A stretch of DNA of 64,000 nt, taken from contig NZ_BMMU01000016.1 of the NCBI RefSeq assembly GCF_014646095.1, forward strand, positions 58,017-122,016. The letters run 5' to 3'. A program made the translations under genes and the position numbers. The notes beneath the pieces were generated by a model, which saw nothing but the letters and a program-made list of their open reading frames with translations, made no database searches and was not told the DNA's origin. Positions 17,368 through 25,369 of the stretch are shown in pieces. This stretch comes from Streptomyces lacrimifluminis (GTDB taxonomy: Bacteria > Actinomycetota > Actinomycetes > Streptomycetales > Streptomycetaceae). The first letter of the stretch is position 1; each line of letters begins with the position of its first letter.

Positions 17368-17597
17368 CCGTCGCAGCGGTAAGAGTATTGAGGTGCGGGC
17401 GAGGTGCGGACGGAACCTGTCGCGGGCCCGCCCGACGCCTGCTGGAGGGCGGGGCGCGAGGTTGGCGAGGTGGCGCCCTTGACGCCCGCCGGGTTCCGTG
17501 AAAGACCCTGCCCAAGATCGCCAATCCGGCCCGCTAACCTTACGTGTCCGTCCTGGCCAGGGATTGACGGCTACAACTCACGTGAAGGGTTGCGCAC

Positions 17598-19286
17598 ATG
17601 GGCATTCTCACTCTCCTGCGGAACGCGTTCGGCAAGTCACGCAAGGGGCGTGACGCCGAGGCGGCGCCCGCGCGGGAGGCGGAGTCGGCTCCTCAGCAGG
17701 AGGCCACCGAGCCGAAGATTCCGGCACCGTCCCCAGAACCGACCCTGACACCGAAGCCCGCGGCGGCCCCCTCGGTGGTGGACGACCTCGTCTCGGCAGC
17801 CTTCGACAACGTAACGGTCCCCAAGCCGACGAGGCCGGTCGACGAACCGGCGGCAGCACCGGCGAAGCCGGTGGTCGAGCCTGTGGCCGAGCTGCCGAAG
17901 CCGGTGGTCGAGGCCGAGGTGTCCGAGCCCGTGGTCGAGCCGGTGACCGAGGTGTCCAAGCCGCTGGTCGAGCCGGTGACCGAGGTCAAGGTGCCCAAGC
18001 CGGTGACCGAGGTCGAGGCCAAGACCGAGGTTGCGGAGGAGACCAAGCCTGAGCCGGTGGCCAAGACCGAGGTTGCGGAGGAGACCAAGCCTGAGCCGGT
18101 GGCCGAGGCCGAGGTTGCGGAGGAGACCGCGGCAGAGGTGGAGGCCAAGCCTGCGGTGGAGGCGGCGCCTGAGCCGGTCGCCGAGACCGCGCCGGAGGCT
18201 GAGCCGGTCGCCGAGGTGACACCGGAACCGGAATCTGTTGTCGAGGCGTCCCCCGAGCCCGAACCGGTCGCCGAGGTAGCCCCCCAGCCCGAACCGGAAC
18301 CTCTGGCCGAGGTGACCCCTGAGCCGGAGCCGGAGGCTGTCGTCGAGGCCGAGCCCGAGGCAGAGGCCAAGCCTGTGTCCGAGGAGCCGGTGGCCGAGGT
18401 GACTGAGGTCGCCCCGGAACCGGAACCCGAGGTCGAAGCGGTTGTCGAGCCCGAGCCCGAGATCGAGCCCGCCGCGGAGGAGCCGACCCCCGAGCCGGTT
18501 GAACCGGAGTCTGCGCCTGAGGCCGATGCTCAGGACCTGGAACCGGCAGCCGCCGACGCAGAGGAAGCCCCACAGGGGCCACCCGCACCCGAGAACGAAG
18601 GCGCCACGGGTGGTGCGGGTGGGAAAACGGACACAGCCGACGGCGGAGCCGAGGCCGTACCCGCCAGCCTCCTCACCGCGTACCACTCCGCCGCCGCAAC
18701 CCTCACCACCCTCAACCTCAACAACACCCCCGCCAAGGTCTATCTCGTCCTGGACCGCTCCGCGTCCATGCGCCCGTACTACAAGGACGGCTCCGCCCAG
18801 GCCCTCGGCGAGCAGACCCTCGCCCTCGCCGCCCACCTCGACCCGGAGGCGACCGTCCACGTCGTCTTCTTCTCCACGGAACTGGACGGCACCGGCGAGC
18901 TGACCCTCCCCGACCACGACAACAAGATCGACGAGCTCCACGCCTCCCTCGGCCGCATGGGCCGTACGAGCTACCACGCGGCCGTGGAGGAGGTCGTCGC
19001 GCACTACGAGAAGTCCGGCACCGAACACCCCGCCCTCATCGTCTTCCAGACGGACGGCGCCCCGGACGCCAAGACCCCCGCCACCCAGTCCCTCACGGAC
19101 GCGGCGGCGAAGCACCCCACCCTCTTCTTCTCCTTCGTCGCGTTCGGCGAGCCGGAGAACAAGGCCTTCGACTACCTCCGCAAGCTCAAGACGTCCAACA
19201 CGTCCTTCTTCCACGCGGGCCCGGCCCCCCGCGAGCTGACGGACACGGAGCTGTACGAGGGCGTACTGGCCAACTGGCGCCCCTAA
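17598..19286 (+). CDS. von Willebrand factor A domain protein with long Pro/Glu/Val repeat region
   Basis: 562 residues. The first 15 residues (MGILTLLRNAFGKSRKGR) are basic-amphipathic; residues about 40-350 are an acidic disordered region of EPV, PEPE and AEV repeats, including a 42-nt tandem unit. The C-terminal 180 residues are a TerF/TerY-like von Willebrand A domain with the MIDAS motif DRSASM (about 386-391), TSYHAAVEEVV, and the second metal segment VFQTDGAPDA. Such domains bind metal and protein partners in tellurite/stress Ter systems; no other Ter gene is adjacent. The repeat tail may act as a spacer. Transcription ends at a strong hairpin at 19317. Confidence 0.85.
   Translation: MGILTLLRNAFGKSRKGRDAEAAPAREAESAPQQEATEPKIPAPSPEPTLTPKPAAAPSVVDDLVSAAFDNVTVPKPTRPVDEPAAAPAKPVVEPVAELPKPVVEAEVSEPVVEPVTEVSKPLVEPVTEVKVPKPVTEVEAKTEVAEETKPEPVAKTEVAEETKPEPVAEAEVAEETAAEVEAKPAVEAAPEPVAETAPEAEPVAEVTPEPESVVEASPEPEPVAEVAPQPEPEPLAEVTPEPEPEAVVEAEPEAEAKPVSEEPVAEVTEVAPEPEPEVEAVVEPEPEIEPAAEEPTPEPVEPESAPEADAQDLEPAAADAEEAPQGPPAPENEGATGGAGGKTDTADGGAEAVPASLLTAYHSAAATLTTLNLNNTPAKVYLVLDRSASMRPYYKDGSAQALGEQTLALAAHLDPEATVHVVFFSTELDGTGELTLPDHDNKIDELHASLGRMGRTSYHAAVEEVVAHYEKSGTEHPALIVFQTDGAPDAKTPATQSLTDAAAKHPTLFFSFVAFGEPENKAFDYLRKLKTSNTSFFHAGPAPRELTDTELYEGVLANWRP
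18018..18143 (+). repeat. 42-bp in-frame tandem repeat in the von Willebrand gene
   Basis: The unit beginning at 18018 (AKTEVAEETKPEPV) is repeated almost exactly at 18060 and partly at 18102, each 14 codons long. Confidence 0.85.
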
Positions 19287-19316
19287 CCCTCGTAGAGAAC
19301 CTCACGCACCACGACC

Positions 19317-19349
19317 GACAGGGCCCGGGACCATACCCCGGGCCCTGTC
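19317..19349 (+). terminator. Terminator after the von Willebrand gene
   Basis: 13-bp perfect stem GACAGGGCCCGGG / CCCGGGCCCTGTC with a 7-nt loop, 31 bp after the stop. Confidence 0.8.
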
Positions 19350-19389
19350 CCCGGGTGCGGCTGCGTGCCACCCGTAGGACCCTGCGTCT

Positions 19390-19668
19390 ATGGCGTACAC
19401 CAAGCTGGAGATCTGGGCCACGGGCGAGTGGCACGGCGTTCGGGGAGCCCGCCCCCTTGGGCGGCCCTTCGGGGTGGCAGGTGACTTCTCGTGTGGCCGC
19501 AGGCAAGCCACAGGCACGACGCGGCAGTCACTCGCGACCGAACTGGACAGGCTGCTGAAGCCGAACGACCCCCTTGAGGTCGTCATGGAAGACGGACGCA
19601 CGCTGTACTTCGCTCCCGGCACGGCGGGGCCGTTCCGCATGGCCGGCGACGAGGACGAGCAGTCCTGA
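19390..19668 (+). CDS. Small hypothetical protein
   Basis: 92 residues from ATG at 19390 (MAYTKLEIWATGEWHG). No recognised family. The C-terminal half (SLATELDRLLKPNDPLEVVM, then RTLYFAPGTAGPF) reads as a small ordered domain, while the middle (RGARPLGRPFGVAG) coincides with GC-rich palindromic DNA and may be insertion-derived. No good ribosome site is visible, so reality and start are uncertain. It lies between a terminator and the convergent vapC. Confidence 0.5.
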   Translation: MAYTKLEIWATGEWHGVRGARPLGRPFGVAGDFSCGRRQATGTTRQSLATELDRLLKPNDPLEVVMEDGRTLYFAPGTAGPFRMAGDEDEQS

Positions 19669-19698
19669 CAGCACGAGGCCAAGGGGCTACGCCGACGT

Positions 19699-20156
<458 letters not shown>

Positions 20157-20160
<4 letters not shown>

Positions 20161-20366
20161 CGGCGGTAGTTCCTCTTGTCCAGAAGGATGTCGAAGTCAC
20201 CTCGCGCTCCCATCTCCCGGAGCTCTGCCAGCGCTATGGCCCGGCTGCGCCGCTTGGCGACTTCCCGCAGCGCGGTGTTGACGGTGTCCTTCTTGGTCTT
20301 GGTGCCGAGCAGGACCTGGGCTTCCGCCAGAGCCTCGTCGTCGACCTCGATGAGCAGTTTCGACAT
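20157..20366 (-). CDS. vapB: VapB-type antitoxin
   Basis: 69 residues from ATG at 20366 behind GGGGAGG. The N-terminus is a typical VapB DNA-binding segment (MSKLLIEVDDEALAEAQ, then LGTKTKKDTVNTALREVAKR), as in the type-II VapB/DUF2191 antitoxins; the C-terminal GDFDILLDKRNYRR would bind the toxin. It is the first gene of the vapBC operon, transcribed away from metG. The operon promoter overlaps an AT-rich palindrome, which fits autorepression by VapBC. Confidence 0.9.
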
Positions 20367-20376
20367 GACAGACCTC

Positions 20377-20412
20377 CCCGTATAGATAAATGCCTCATGA
20401 AATATATACGGG
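20377..20412. promoter_or_regulatory. Candidate VapBC operator palindrome
   Basis: CCCGTATA (20377-20384) and TATACGGG (20405-20412) form a perfect 8-bp inverted repeat around a 20-bp AT-rich centre, in an otherwise very GC-rich region. It lies 11 bp upstream of the vapB start, in the 122-bp gap shared with divergent metG. Confidence 0.7.
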
Positions 20413-20488
20413 CGCCGCGAGCGTCCACTCCCAGCTACGATTTCAGGGTTCGTGAAGCAGCAGGAAACCAACCTGGGAGCAGCCCCCG

Positions 20489-22213
20489 ATGGCTCGACAC
20501 CTCATCACCAGCGCCCTTCCGTACATCAACGGGATCAAGCACCTGGGCAACATGGTGGGGTCCATGCTCCCGGCGGACGTCTACTCCCGTTATCTCCGCC
20601 AGCGCGGCCACGACGTCCTCTACATCTGCGCGACGGACGAACACGGCACCCCGGCCGAACTGGCCGCGAAGGAGCAGGGCATCCCCGTGGCGGAGTTCTG
20701 CGCGCAGGCGCACGACGCGCAGAAGGCGGTGTACGACGGGTTCGCGCTGGCCTTCGACCACTTCGGGCGGAGTTCCTCCCCGCAGAACGTGGAGATCACC
20801 CAGCACTTCGCCCGCCGACTGGGCGAGAACGGCTTCATCGAAGAGCGCGCGATCCGCCAGGTGTACAGCCCCACCGACGGCCGTTTCCTCCCGGACCGCT
20901 ACGTCGAGGGCACCTGCCCGCACTGTGGCTACGACAAGGCCCGCGGCGACCAGTGCGAGAACTGCACCCGGGTGCTCGACCCCACCGACCTGATCGACCC
21001 CCGGTCCGCGATCTCCGGCTCCACCGACCTTGAGGTCCGCGAGACGAAGCACCTCTTCCTGCTCCAGTCGAAGCTCCAGCACGAGGTCGAGGAGTGGGTG
21101 ACCGCCCACGAGGGCCGGTGGCCGCACCTCGCCTCCTCCATCGCCCGCAAGTGGCTCACCGAGGGTCTGCACGACCGTGCGATCACCCGCGACCTGGACT
21201 GGGGAGTCCCGGTCCCGGCGGACACCTGGCCGGAGCTGGCGGCGGAGGGCAAGGTCTTCTACGTCTGGTTCGACGCCCCGATCGAGTACATCGGCGCGAC
21301 GAAGGAGTGGTCGGACGAGCAGCCGGAGACCAGGGACTGGAAGTCCTGGTGGTACGAGGCCGACGCCGGCGACAACCCGGTCCACTACACGGAGTTCATG
21401 GCGAAGGACAACGTCCCGTTCCACACGGTGATGTTCCCGGCCACGCAGCTCGGCGTCCGCGAACCGTGGAAGAAGGTCGACGTCGTCAAGGCCTTCAACT
21501 GGCTGACGTACTACGGCGGAAAGTTCTCCACGTCCCAGAAGCGCGGCGTCTTCACCGACCAGGCCCTGTCCATCCTCCCGGCCGACTACTGGCGCTACTT
21601 CCTGATCGCCAACGCCCCCGAGTCCGACGACTCCTCCTTCACCTGGGAGCACTTCACGGCCACGGTGAACAAGGACCTGGCGGACACCCTCGGCAACTTC
21701 GTCAACCGCGTCCTGTCCTTCTCGAAGAAGCGCTTCGGCGACGAGGTCCCGGCGGGCTCGGCGGCCGGCGAGGCGGAGGCGAAGCTGGGCGAGCAGATCG
21801 CCGAGCTGCTCGCGGAGTACGAGAACCAGCTGGAGGCGCTCCAGTTCCGCAAGGCGGCGGCAGCCCTGCGTGCCCTGTGGTCGGCGGGCAACTCCTACCT
21901 GGAGGAGAAGGCCCCCTGGCTGGAGATCAAGACCGACCAGGACGGCGCGGCCCTGACCCTCCGTACGGCGATGAACCTCATCCATCTCTACGCGGTGGTC
22001 TCGGAACCCTTCATCCCGGCGACGTCGGCGACGATGCGCGCGGCGTTCGCGCTGCGGGGTGACACGAAGACGTGGGTCACGGCCGACGAGGCGAAGTCGC
22101 TGTCCGCCGTCCCCGCGGGCACCGCCTTCACCGTCCCGCCGGTGCTGTTCGCGAAGCTGACGGACGAGGACCTGGAGACGTACAAGGAGCGCTTCGGCGG
22201 CGCATCCGAGTGA
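20489..22213 (+). CDS. metG: Methionyl-tRNA synthetase
   Basis: 574 residues, class I synthetase that charges tRNA-Met in the cytoplasm. Visible: the N-terminal ITSALPYINGIKHLGNMVG with HLGN in the HIGH position (about 19-22), the zinc knuckle CPHCGYDKARGDQCENC (about 144-160), the methionine-site VWFDAPIEYIGAT and the KMSKS-equivalent GGKFSTSQKRGVF (about 344-356). The helical anticodon domain occupies the last 200 residues; there is no C-terminal EMAP/dimerisation domain, so it is the short form. ATG at 20489 follows a GGGAG site. A hairpin at 22248-22283 probably ends transcription. Confidence 0.95.
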   Translation: MARHLITSALPYINGIKHLGNMVGSMLPADVYSRYLRQRGHDVLYICATDEHGTPAELAAKEQGIPVAEFCAQAHDAQKAVYDGFALAFDHFGRSSSPQNVEITQHFARRLGENGFIEERAIRQVYSPTDGRFLPDRYVEGTCPHCGYDKARGDQCENCTRVLDPTDLIDPRSAISGSTDLEVRETKHLFLLQSKLQHEVEEWVTAHEGRWPHLASSIARKWLTEGLHDRAITRDLDWGVPVPADTWPELAAEGKVFYVWFDAPIEYIGATKEWSDEQPETRDWKSWWYEADAGDNPVHYTEFMAKDNVPFHTVMFPATQLGVREPWKKVDVVKAFNWLTYYGGKFSTSQKRGVFTDQALSILPADYWRYFLIANAPESDDSSFTWEHFTATVNKDLADTLGNFVNRVLSFSKKRFGDEVPAGSAAGEAEAKLGEQIAELLAEYENQLEALQFRKAAAALRALWSAGNSYLEEKAPWLEIKTDQDGAALTLRTAMNLIHLYAVVSEPFIPATSATMRAAFALRGDTKTWVTADEAKSLSAVPAGTAFTVPPVLFAKLTDEDLETYKERFGGASE

Positions 22214-22231
22214 CGACCGGGCCCCCGCGCC

Positions 22232-22684
22232 TCACGCCGTGACACCGAACCGCCCGCCAACTCCCTTGAGCTGACGGGCGGTTCCTTCGGTCGGGTCGTC
22301 GGCATCGGCGGCGTCGGGGCCCGGCGGACCGGATGCGAGCCCGAGGGCGCTGCGGGCGGCAACGACGTACTGGAGACCCTCCGCGGCGGTCTGCCTCGCG
22401 AGCGCGTACTCGGCGGGCGTGCGGGCGGTGGCCAGTTGGCCGCGGGCGGCGTGATGCCGTCCGGCCGCCTCGGCCAACGCCTGCGCGGCGGCTTCGTCGG
22501 CCCCCGGCCGCAGACCGGCCAGACTCCCTCCGAGCCGCACCACCCATCGGTTGGCCTCGACCTCGGCGTCGAGCCCGGCCAGGCCGGACGGAACCCTGCG
22601 CATCCCCGCCTGCCTGCGCAGAAGGACACCGGAAACCACCGCTCCGACGATCAGCAGCAGCGTGAGCGGAACGACGACTCCCAT
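22232..22684 (-). CDS. Membrane-anchored protein of unknown function
   Basis: 150 residues from ATG at 22684 with GGAGGAAGTC directly before it. A single N-terminal membrane helix (VVVPLTLLLIVGAVVSGVLL) is followed by a cytoplasmic, mostly helical domain rich in Ala (EAAAQALAEAAGRHHAARGQ, ALARQTAAEGLQYVVAARSA). This arrangement is common in conserved streptomycete proteins of unknown role. Convergent with metG, 18 bp from its stop. Confidence 0.75.
   Translation of the reverse strand: MGVVVPLTLLLIVGAVVSGVLLRRQAGMRRVPSGLAGLDAEVEANRWVVRLGGSLAGLRPGADEAAAQALAEAAGRHHAARGQLATARTPAEYALARQTAAEGLQYVVAARSALGLASGPPGPDAADADDPTEGTARQLKGVGGRFGVTA
22248..22283. terminator. Hairpin between convergent metG and membrane protein
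   Basis: AACCGCCCG (22248-22256) pairs with CGGGCGGTT (22275-22283). It lies just inside the 3' end of the minus-strand gene and 35 bp after the metG stop. Confidence 0.5.
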
Positions 22685-22874
22685 GACTTCCTCCAACGGG
22701 CGCGAGCAACGAACAACGAGCGTGAGGGGAACATCCCGTGGGGTGCGGTTACCCCACTGCGACAGTTCCCATCAAACGCCCCGCCACTGTGCCCTCCCGA
22801 CGAGAAGTCTGTGCGCCCCCTGCGAACCTCCCGTGTGCGTGGGCTTGATCAGGCTCACCGGGACATGAGTCCAG

Positions 22875-23051
22875 ATGTGGACGTCCCCAGAGGGGGACCC
22901 CATCGCGGTGGAGACCGCGGGCACCTTCGACCTCGACGCCGAACTCAGGATCTGGATCCCCGGCACCCCGACCCCGGTCCAGAAGACGTTCACCAAGGGA
23001 GTCGACATCTACGAGGTCCAGGCGATCCTGACGCAGTTCGTGGCGAAGTAG
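22875..23051 (+). CDS. Small ORF, hypothetical or gene remnant
   Basis: A 58-codon frame starting ATG at 22875 (MWTSPEGDPIAVETAGTFDL) and ending QAILTQFVAK. Codon choice is strongly streptomycete (third positions nearly all G/C) and the protein looks ordered, with beta-strand-like LDAELRIWIPGTPTPVQ and FTKGVDIYEVQAIL. An in-frame stop lies 9 bp upstream. It could be a small protein or the surviving end of a larger gene. A 17-bp terminator hairpin follows at 23109. The surrounding 22685-23168 shows no other gene. Confidence 0.45.
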   Translation: MWTSPEGDPIAVETAGTFDLDAELRIWIPGTPTPVQKTFTKGVDIYEVQAILTQFVAK

Positions 23052-23108
23052 GCGAGTAGGCGAAGCAGGAGGCAGGGGCAGGGGGCAGGGGGCAGGAGCA
23101 CACCTACC

Positions 23109-23148
23109 GGCGAAGGCCCGGAACCTGGGGGGGTTCCGGGCCTTCGCC
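23109..23148. terminator. Strong bidirectional-looking terminator
   Basis: 17-bp perfect stem (GGCGAAGGCCCGGAACC / GGTTCCGGGCCTTCGCC) with a 6-nt loop, 20 bp beyond the stop of the minus-strand dioxygenase-like gene and 57 bp after the small plus-strand ORF. Confidence 0.85.
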
Positions 23149-23168
23149 CTTCGCGGGCCGTACGTCCG

Positions 23169-24161
23169 TCAGCTCGCGGAAGCGGAGGGGGAGGCCGTGT
23201 CCGCCGGCGATTCGGACGCGCCCGGCTGCACCGCGTCGCCCGTGCCGTCGTTGGTCGCCTCCGGGTCGACGCCCATCGTGATGGAGCCGGTCACACCCTT
23301 CGCGATGTTCTTCTTGTCGTACTTCAGCCTGAGCAGACCGCCCGCGGTGCCGCTCTGGTCGTAGATCGTGTCCTCGGTGAGCGTCGTGCGCTCGGTCGTC
23401 GACGTCGAGTACGGCTCGACCGTGGCGGAGAGCAGCACCGACTCCTCGTCGAAGAAGAACTGACCGGTGTGGCAGGTGGTGCCGCCCTCGTAGCCGGCGT
23501 CGGTCCAGGTGCCGTCCACGTGCACCTTCGTGTGGATGTGGACCGTGCGGCCCCGGTACCAGCCCGGGAAGACCGTCTTGAAGGTGACCCGGCCCTGCCG
23601 GTCGGTCTTCCAGGTGCCGCGCAGGTAGCGCTTGTCGTCGGTGGGCTCCTCGTGCACACCGCCACCGCCACCGCCCGTGCCGCCGGACGGCGCGTCGGTC
23701 GGCGGCTCACCGGTCGGGGTGCCCGAGGGTGCGTCCGTCGGGGCGCCGCCACCACCGCCGGTGGAGAGGCTCTCGTAGCCGGAGTACAGGCCCAGGGCGT
23801 CGCAGTGCCAGATGTCGACGGCCGCGTTGACGATCGGTTTGCACGACTCGGAGTCGATCACCCGCAGGCTCAGGGTCAGCGGGATGCCTTCCTTGTCCTC
23901 GGTGATGTCCTGGCGGAGCTTGTCCGCGTCGATGTAGTACGGGCCCTCGGTGGTCTCCGAGGTGAGCGTGTAGCAGACCTCCGCACTGCTGCCGGACGCC
24001 TTGGGGGTGGGGGTCTTCCCGCCCCTGCCCGTCTCACCCGCGAACGCGCCCGCCGCGAGTCCGCCCGCGACGCCCACCGCGGCGACCGCTCCGGCGCCGG
24101 TGACGACGACCTTCCGACGTGTCAGATCCCTTTTGTGCTTCGGCCCTTGAATCTCTGTCAT
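23169..24161 (-). CDS. Exported intradiol ring-cleavage dioxygenase-like protein (copy 1)
   Basis: 330 residues from ATG at 24161 (MTEIQGPKHKRDLTRRKVVV). A twin-arginine-type signal (TRRKVVVTGAGAVAAVGVAG) leads into a Thr/Pro/Lys-rich linker and a dioxygenase_C fold: TTEGPYYIDADKLRQDITED, AAVDIWHCDALGLYSGYES, LRGTWKTDRQGRVTFKTVFP, GWYRGRTVHIHTKVHVDG. The two Tyr and the HIH pair match the Fe(III) ligand set of intradiol dioxygenases. A Gly/Pro-rich loop of about 50 residues is inserted before the second ligand region, and the tail is Ser/Ala-rich. Actual activity on catechols is not shown by sequence. Copy 2 lies immediately upstream. Confidence 0.88.
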   Translation of the reverse strand: MTEIQGPKHKRDLTRRKVVVTGAGAVAAVGVAGGLAAGAFAGETGRGGKTPTPKASGSSAEVCYTLTSETTEGPYYIDADKLRQDITEDKEGIPLTLSLRVIDSESCKPIVNAAVDIWHCDALGLYSGYESLSTGGGGGAPTDAPSGTPTGEPPTDAPSGGTGGGGGGVHEEPTDDKRYLRGTWKTDRQGRVTFKTVFPGWYRGRTVHIHTKVHVDGTWTDAGYEGGTTCHTGQFFFDEESVLLSATVEPYSTSTTERTTLTEDTIYDQSGTAGGLLRLKYDKKNIAKGVTGSITMGVDPEATNDGTGDAVQPGASESPADTASPSASAS

Positions 24162-24337
24162 GGCCTGGAACTTAGGCAGGACGCCTGTCAGGACCATGGG
24201 AAGGGACTGTGCTTTCCTTCGTCTTCTAATGAACCTGAGAGAAATGCGCGAAAGGGGCGGAAAACAGGGATCCTTTTTCCGCCCCAGGTGCGCGAGCCAG
24301 GAAGCCTATCCTTATTTATTTAGTTGCTGTCCTGCGT

Positions 24338-25249
24338 CTAGTCCGGTGCCACGCCCATCGTCAGCTCGGCGAGAACCCCGCGCCCGATGTCCCGCTTCTT
24401 GTACCGCAGCCGCAGCAGTCCGCCCTCGGCGCCGTTGTCCGGGTAGATCGTGTCCTCGTCGAGGGTCGTGCGGGTGGCCGTGTTCGCCGAGTACGGGGCC
24501 GTCTCCGCCGAGAGCAGCACCGACTCCTCGTCGAAGAACAGCTGGCCCGTGTGGCAGGTGTGCCCGCCCTCGTAGCCGGCGTCGGTCCAGGTGCCGTCCA
24601 CGTGCACCTTGACGTGGATGTGGACGCAGCGGCCCCGGTACCAGCCCGGGAACACGGTCCGGAAGGTGACGTGGCCGTGCCGGTCCGTCTTCCACGTGCC
24701 GCGCAGATAGCGCTCGTCGTCGGTCGGCTCCTGGTGGCCGCCCGGCCCGCCGGGACCGCCGGTCGGGGGCGGACCCGTGGGTACGTCCGTCGGCTCGCCG
24801 GAGGGCGGGGTGCCGCCACCGCCGTTGCCCATGTCCTCGTAGCCGGAGTAGATGCCGAGCGCCGAGCAGTGCCAGATGTCGACGGCCGCGTTCCGCACCG
24901 GCTCGCAGGTCTCGGCGTCGATCACCTTGAGCCTGAGGGTGAGGGGGATGCCCGCCTCGTCCTCGGTGACGTCCTGGCGGATCCTGTCGGCGTCGATGTA
25001 GTACGGGCCCTCGGTGGTCTCCGTGGTGAGTGCGTAACAGGCCTCGGGCGTACCCGAGGGGGTGCCGGAGGCAGTGCCGGAGGGCCGGCTTCCGGGGCCG
25101 TGCGCACCCATGCCCTCCGGCGCTCCCTGCGCCGACGCCAGCCCGGCGCCCAGAGCCACCGCCGTGGCCGTCACCGCCGTCGCGCCACCGGCGACGACGA
25201 CTCTGCGGCGCGTCAATTCCTGTAATTCATGCTGGGGGGTGTCAGTCAT
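24338..25249 (-). CDS. Exported intradiol ring-cleavage dioxygenase-like protein (copy 2)
   Basis: 303 residues from ATG at 25249; GTG at 25255 is two codons upstream. Same plan as the gene downstream: RR signal (LTRRRVVVAGGATAVTATAV), Gly/Pro/Ser linker, then TTEGPYYIDADRIRQDVTED, AAVDIWHCSALGIYSGYED, LRGTWKTDRHGHVTFRTVFP, GWYRGRCVHIHVKVHVDG with all Fe(III)-ligand positions retained. The two genes are clearly tandem duplicates that diverged mainly in the linkers. The 176-bp gap between them has no strong terminator, so co-transcription is possible. Such secreted homologues may oxidise aromatic compounds outside the cell; inference only. Confidence 0.88.
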   Translation of the reverse strand: MTDTPQHELQELTRRRVVVAGGATAVTATAVALGAGLASAQGAPEGMGAHGPGSRPSGTASGTPSGTPEACYALTTETTEGPYYIDADRIRQDVTEDEAGIPLTLRLKVIDAETCEPVRNAAVDIWHCSALGIYSGYEDMGNGGGGTPPSGEPTDVPTGPPPTGGPGGPGGHQEPTDDERYLRGTWKTDRHGHVTFRTVFPGWYRGRCVHIHVKVHVDGTWTDAGYEGGHTCHTGQLFFDEESVLLSAETAPYSANTATRTTLDEDTIYPDNGAEGGLLRLRYKKRDIGRGVLAELTMGVAPD

Positions 25250-25369
25250 GGCCACGGAGATTATGAATGTGACCTGTCAAAGAGCTGTGAATTTCCGTGT
25301 TTTCCTGAGCACCATACGAGAATGGCTCGGAATCGCCGCCGATTCCGAGCCACCCACACAAAGCCCCTT

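Noticed and set aside
18000..18500. Tandem repeats considered as CRISPR
   Set aside because: Units abut without spacers and stay in frame; they are coding repeats. No CRISPR-like array exists elsewhere in the window.
17637..19214. 525-residue minus-strand frame antisense to the von Willebrand gene
   Set aside because: Leu/Gly/Arg repeats are the complement of the Pro/Glu codons; no ribosome site or domain. Similar long antisense frames at 11878-13806, 27875-29899, 32907-35237, 37119-39131 and 43721-45502 were dropped for the same reason.
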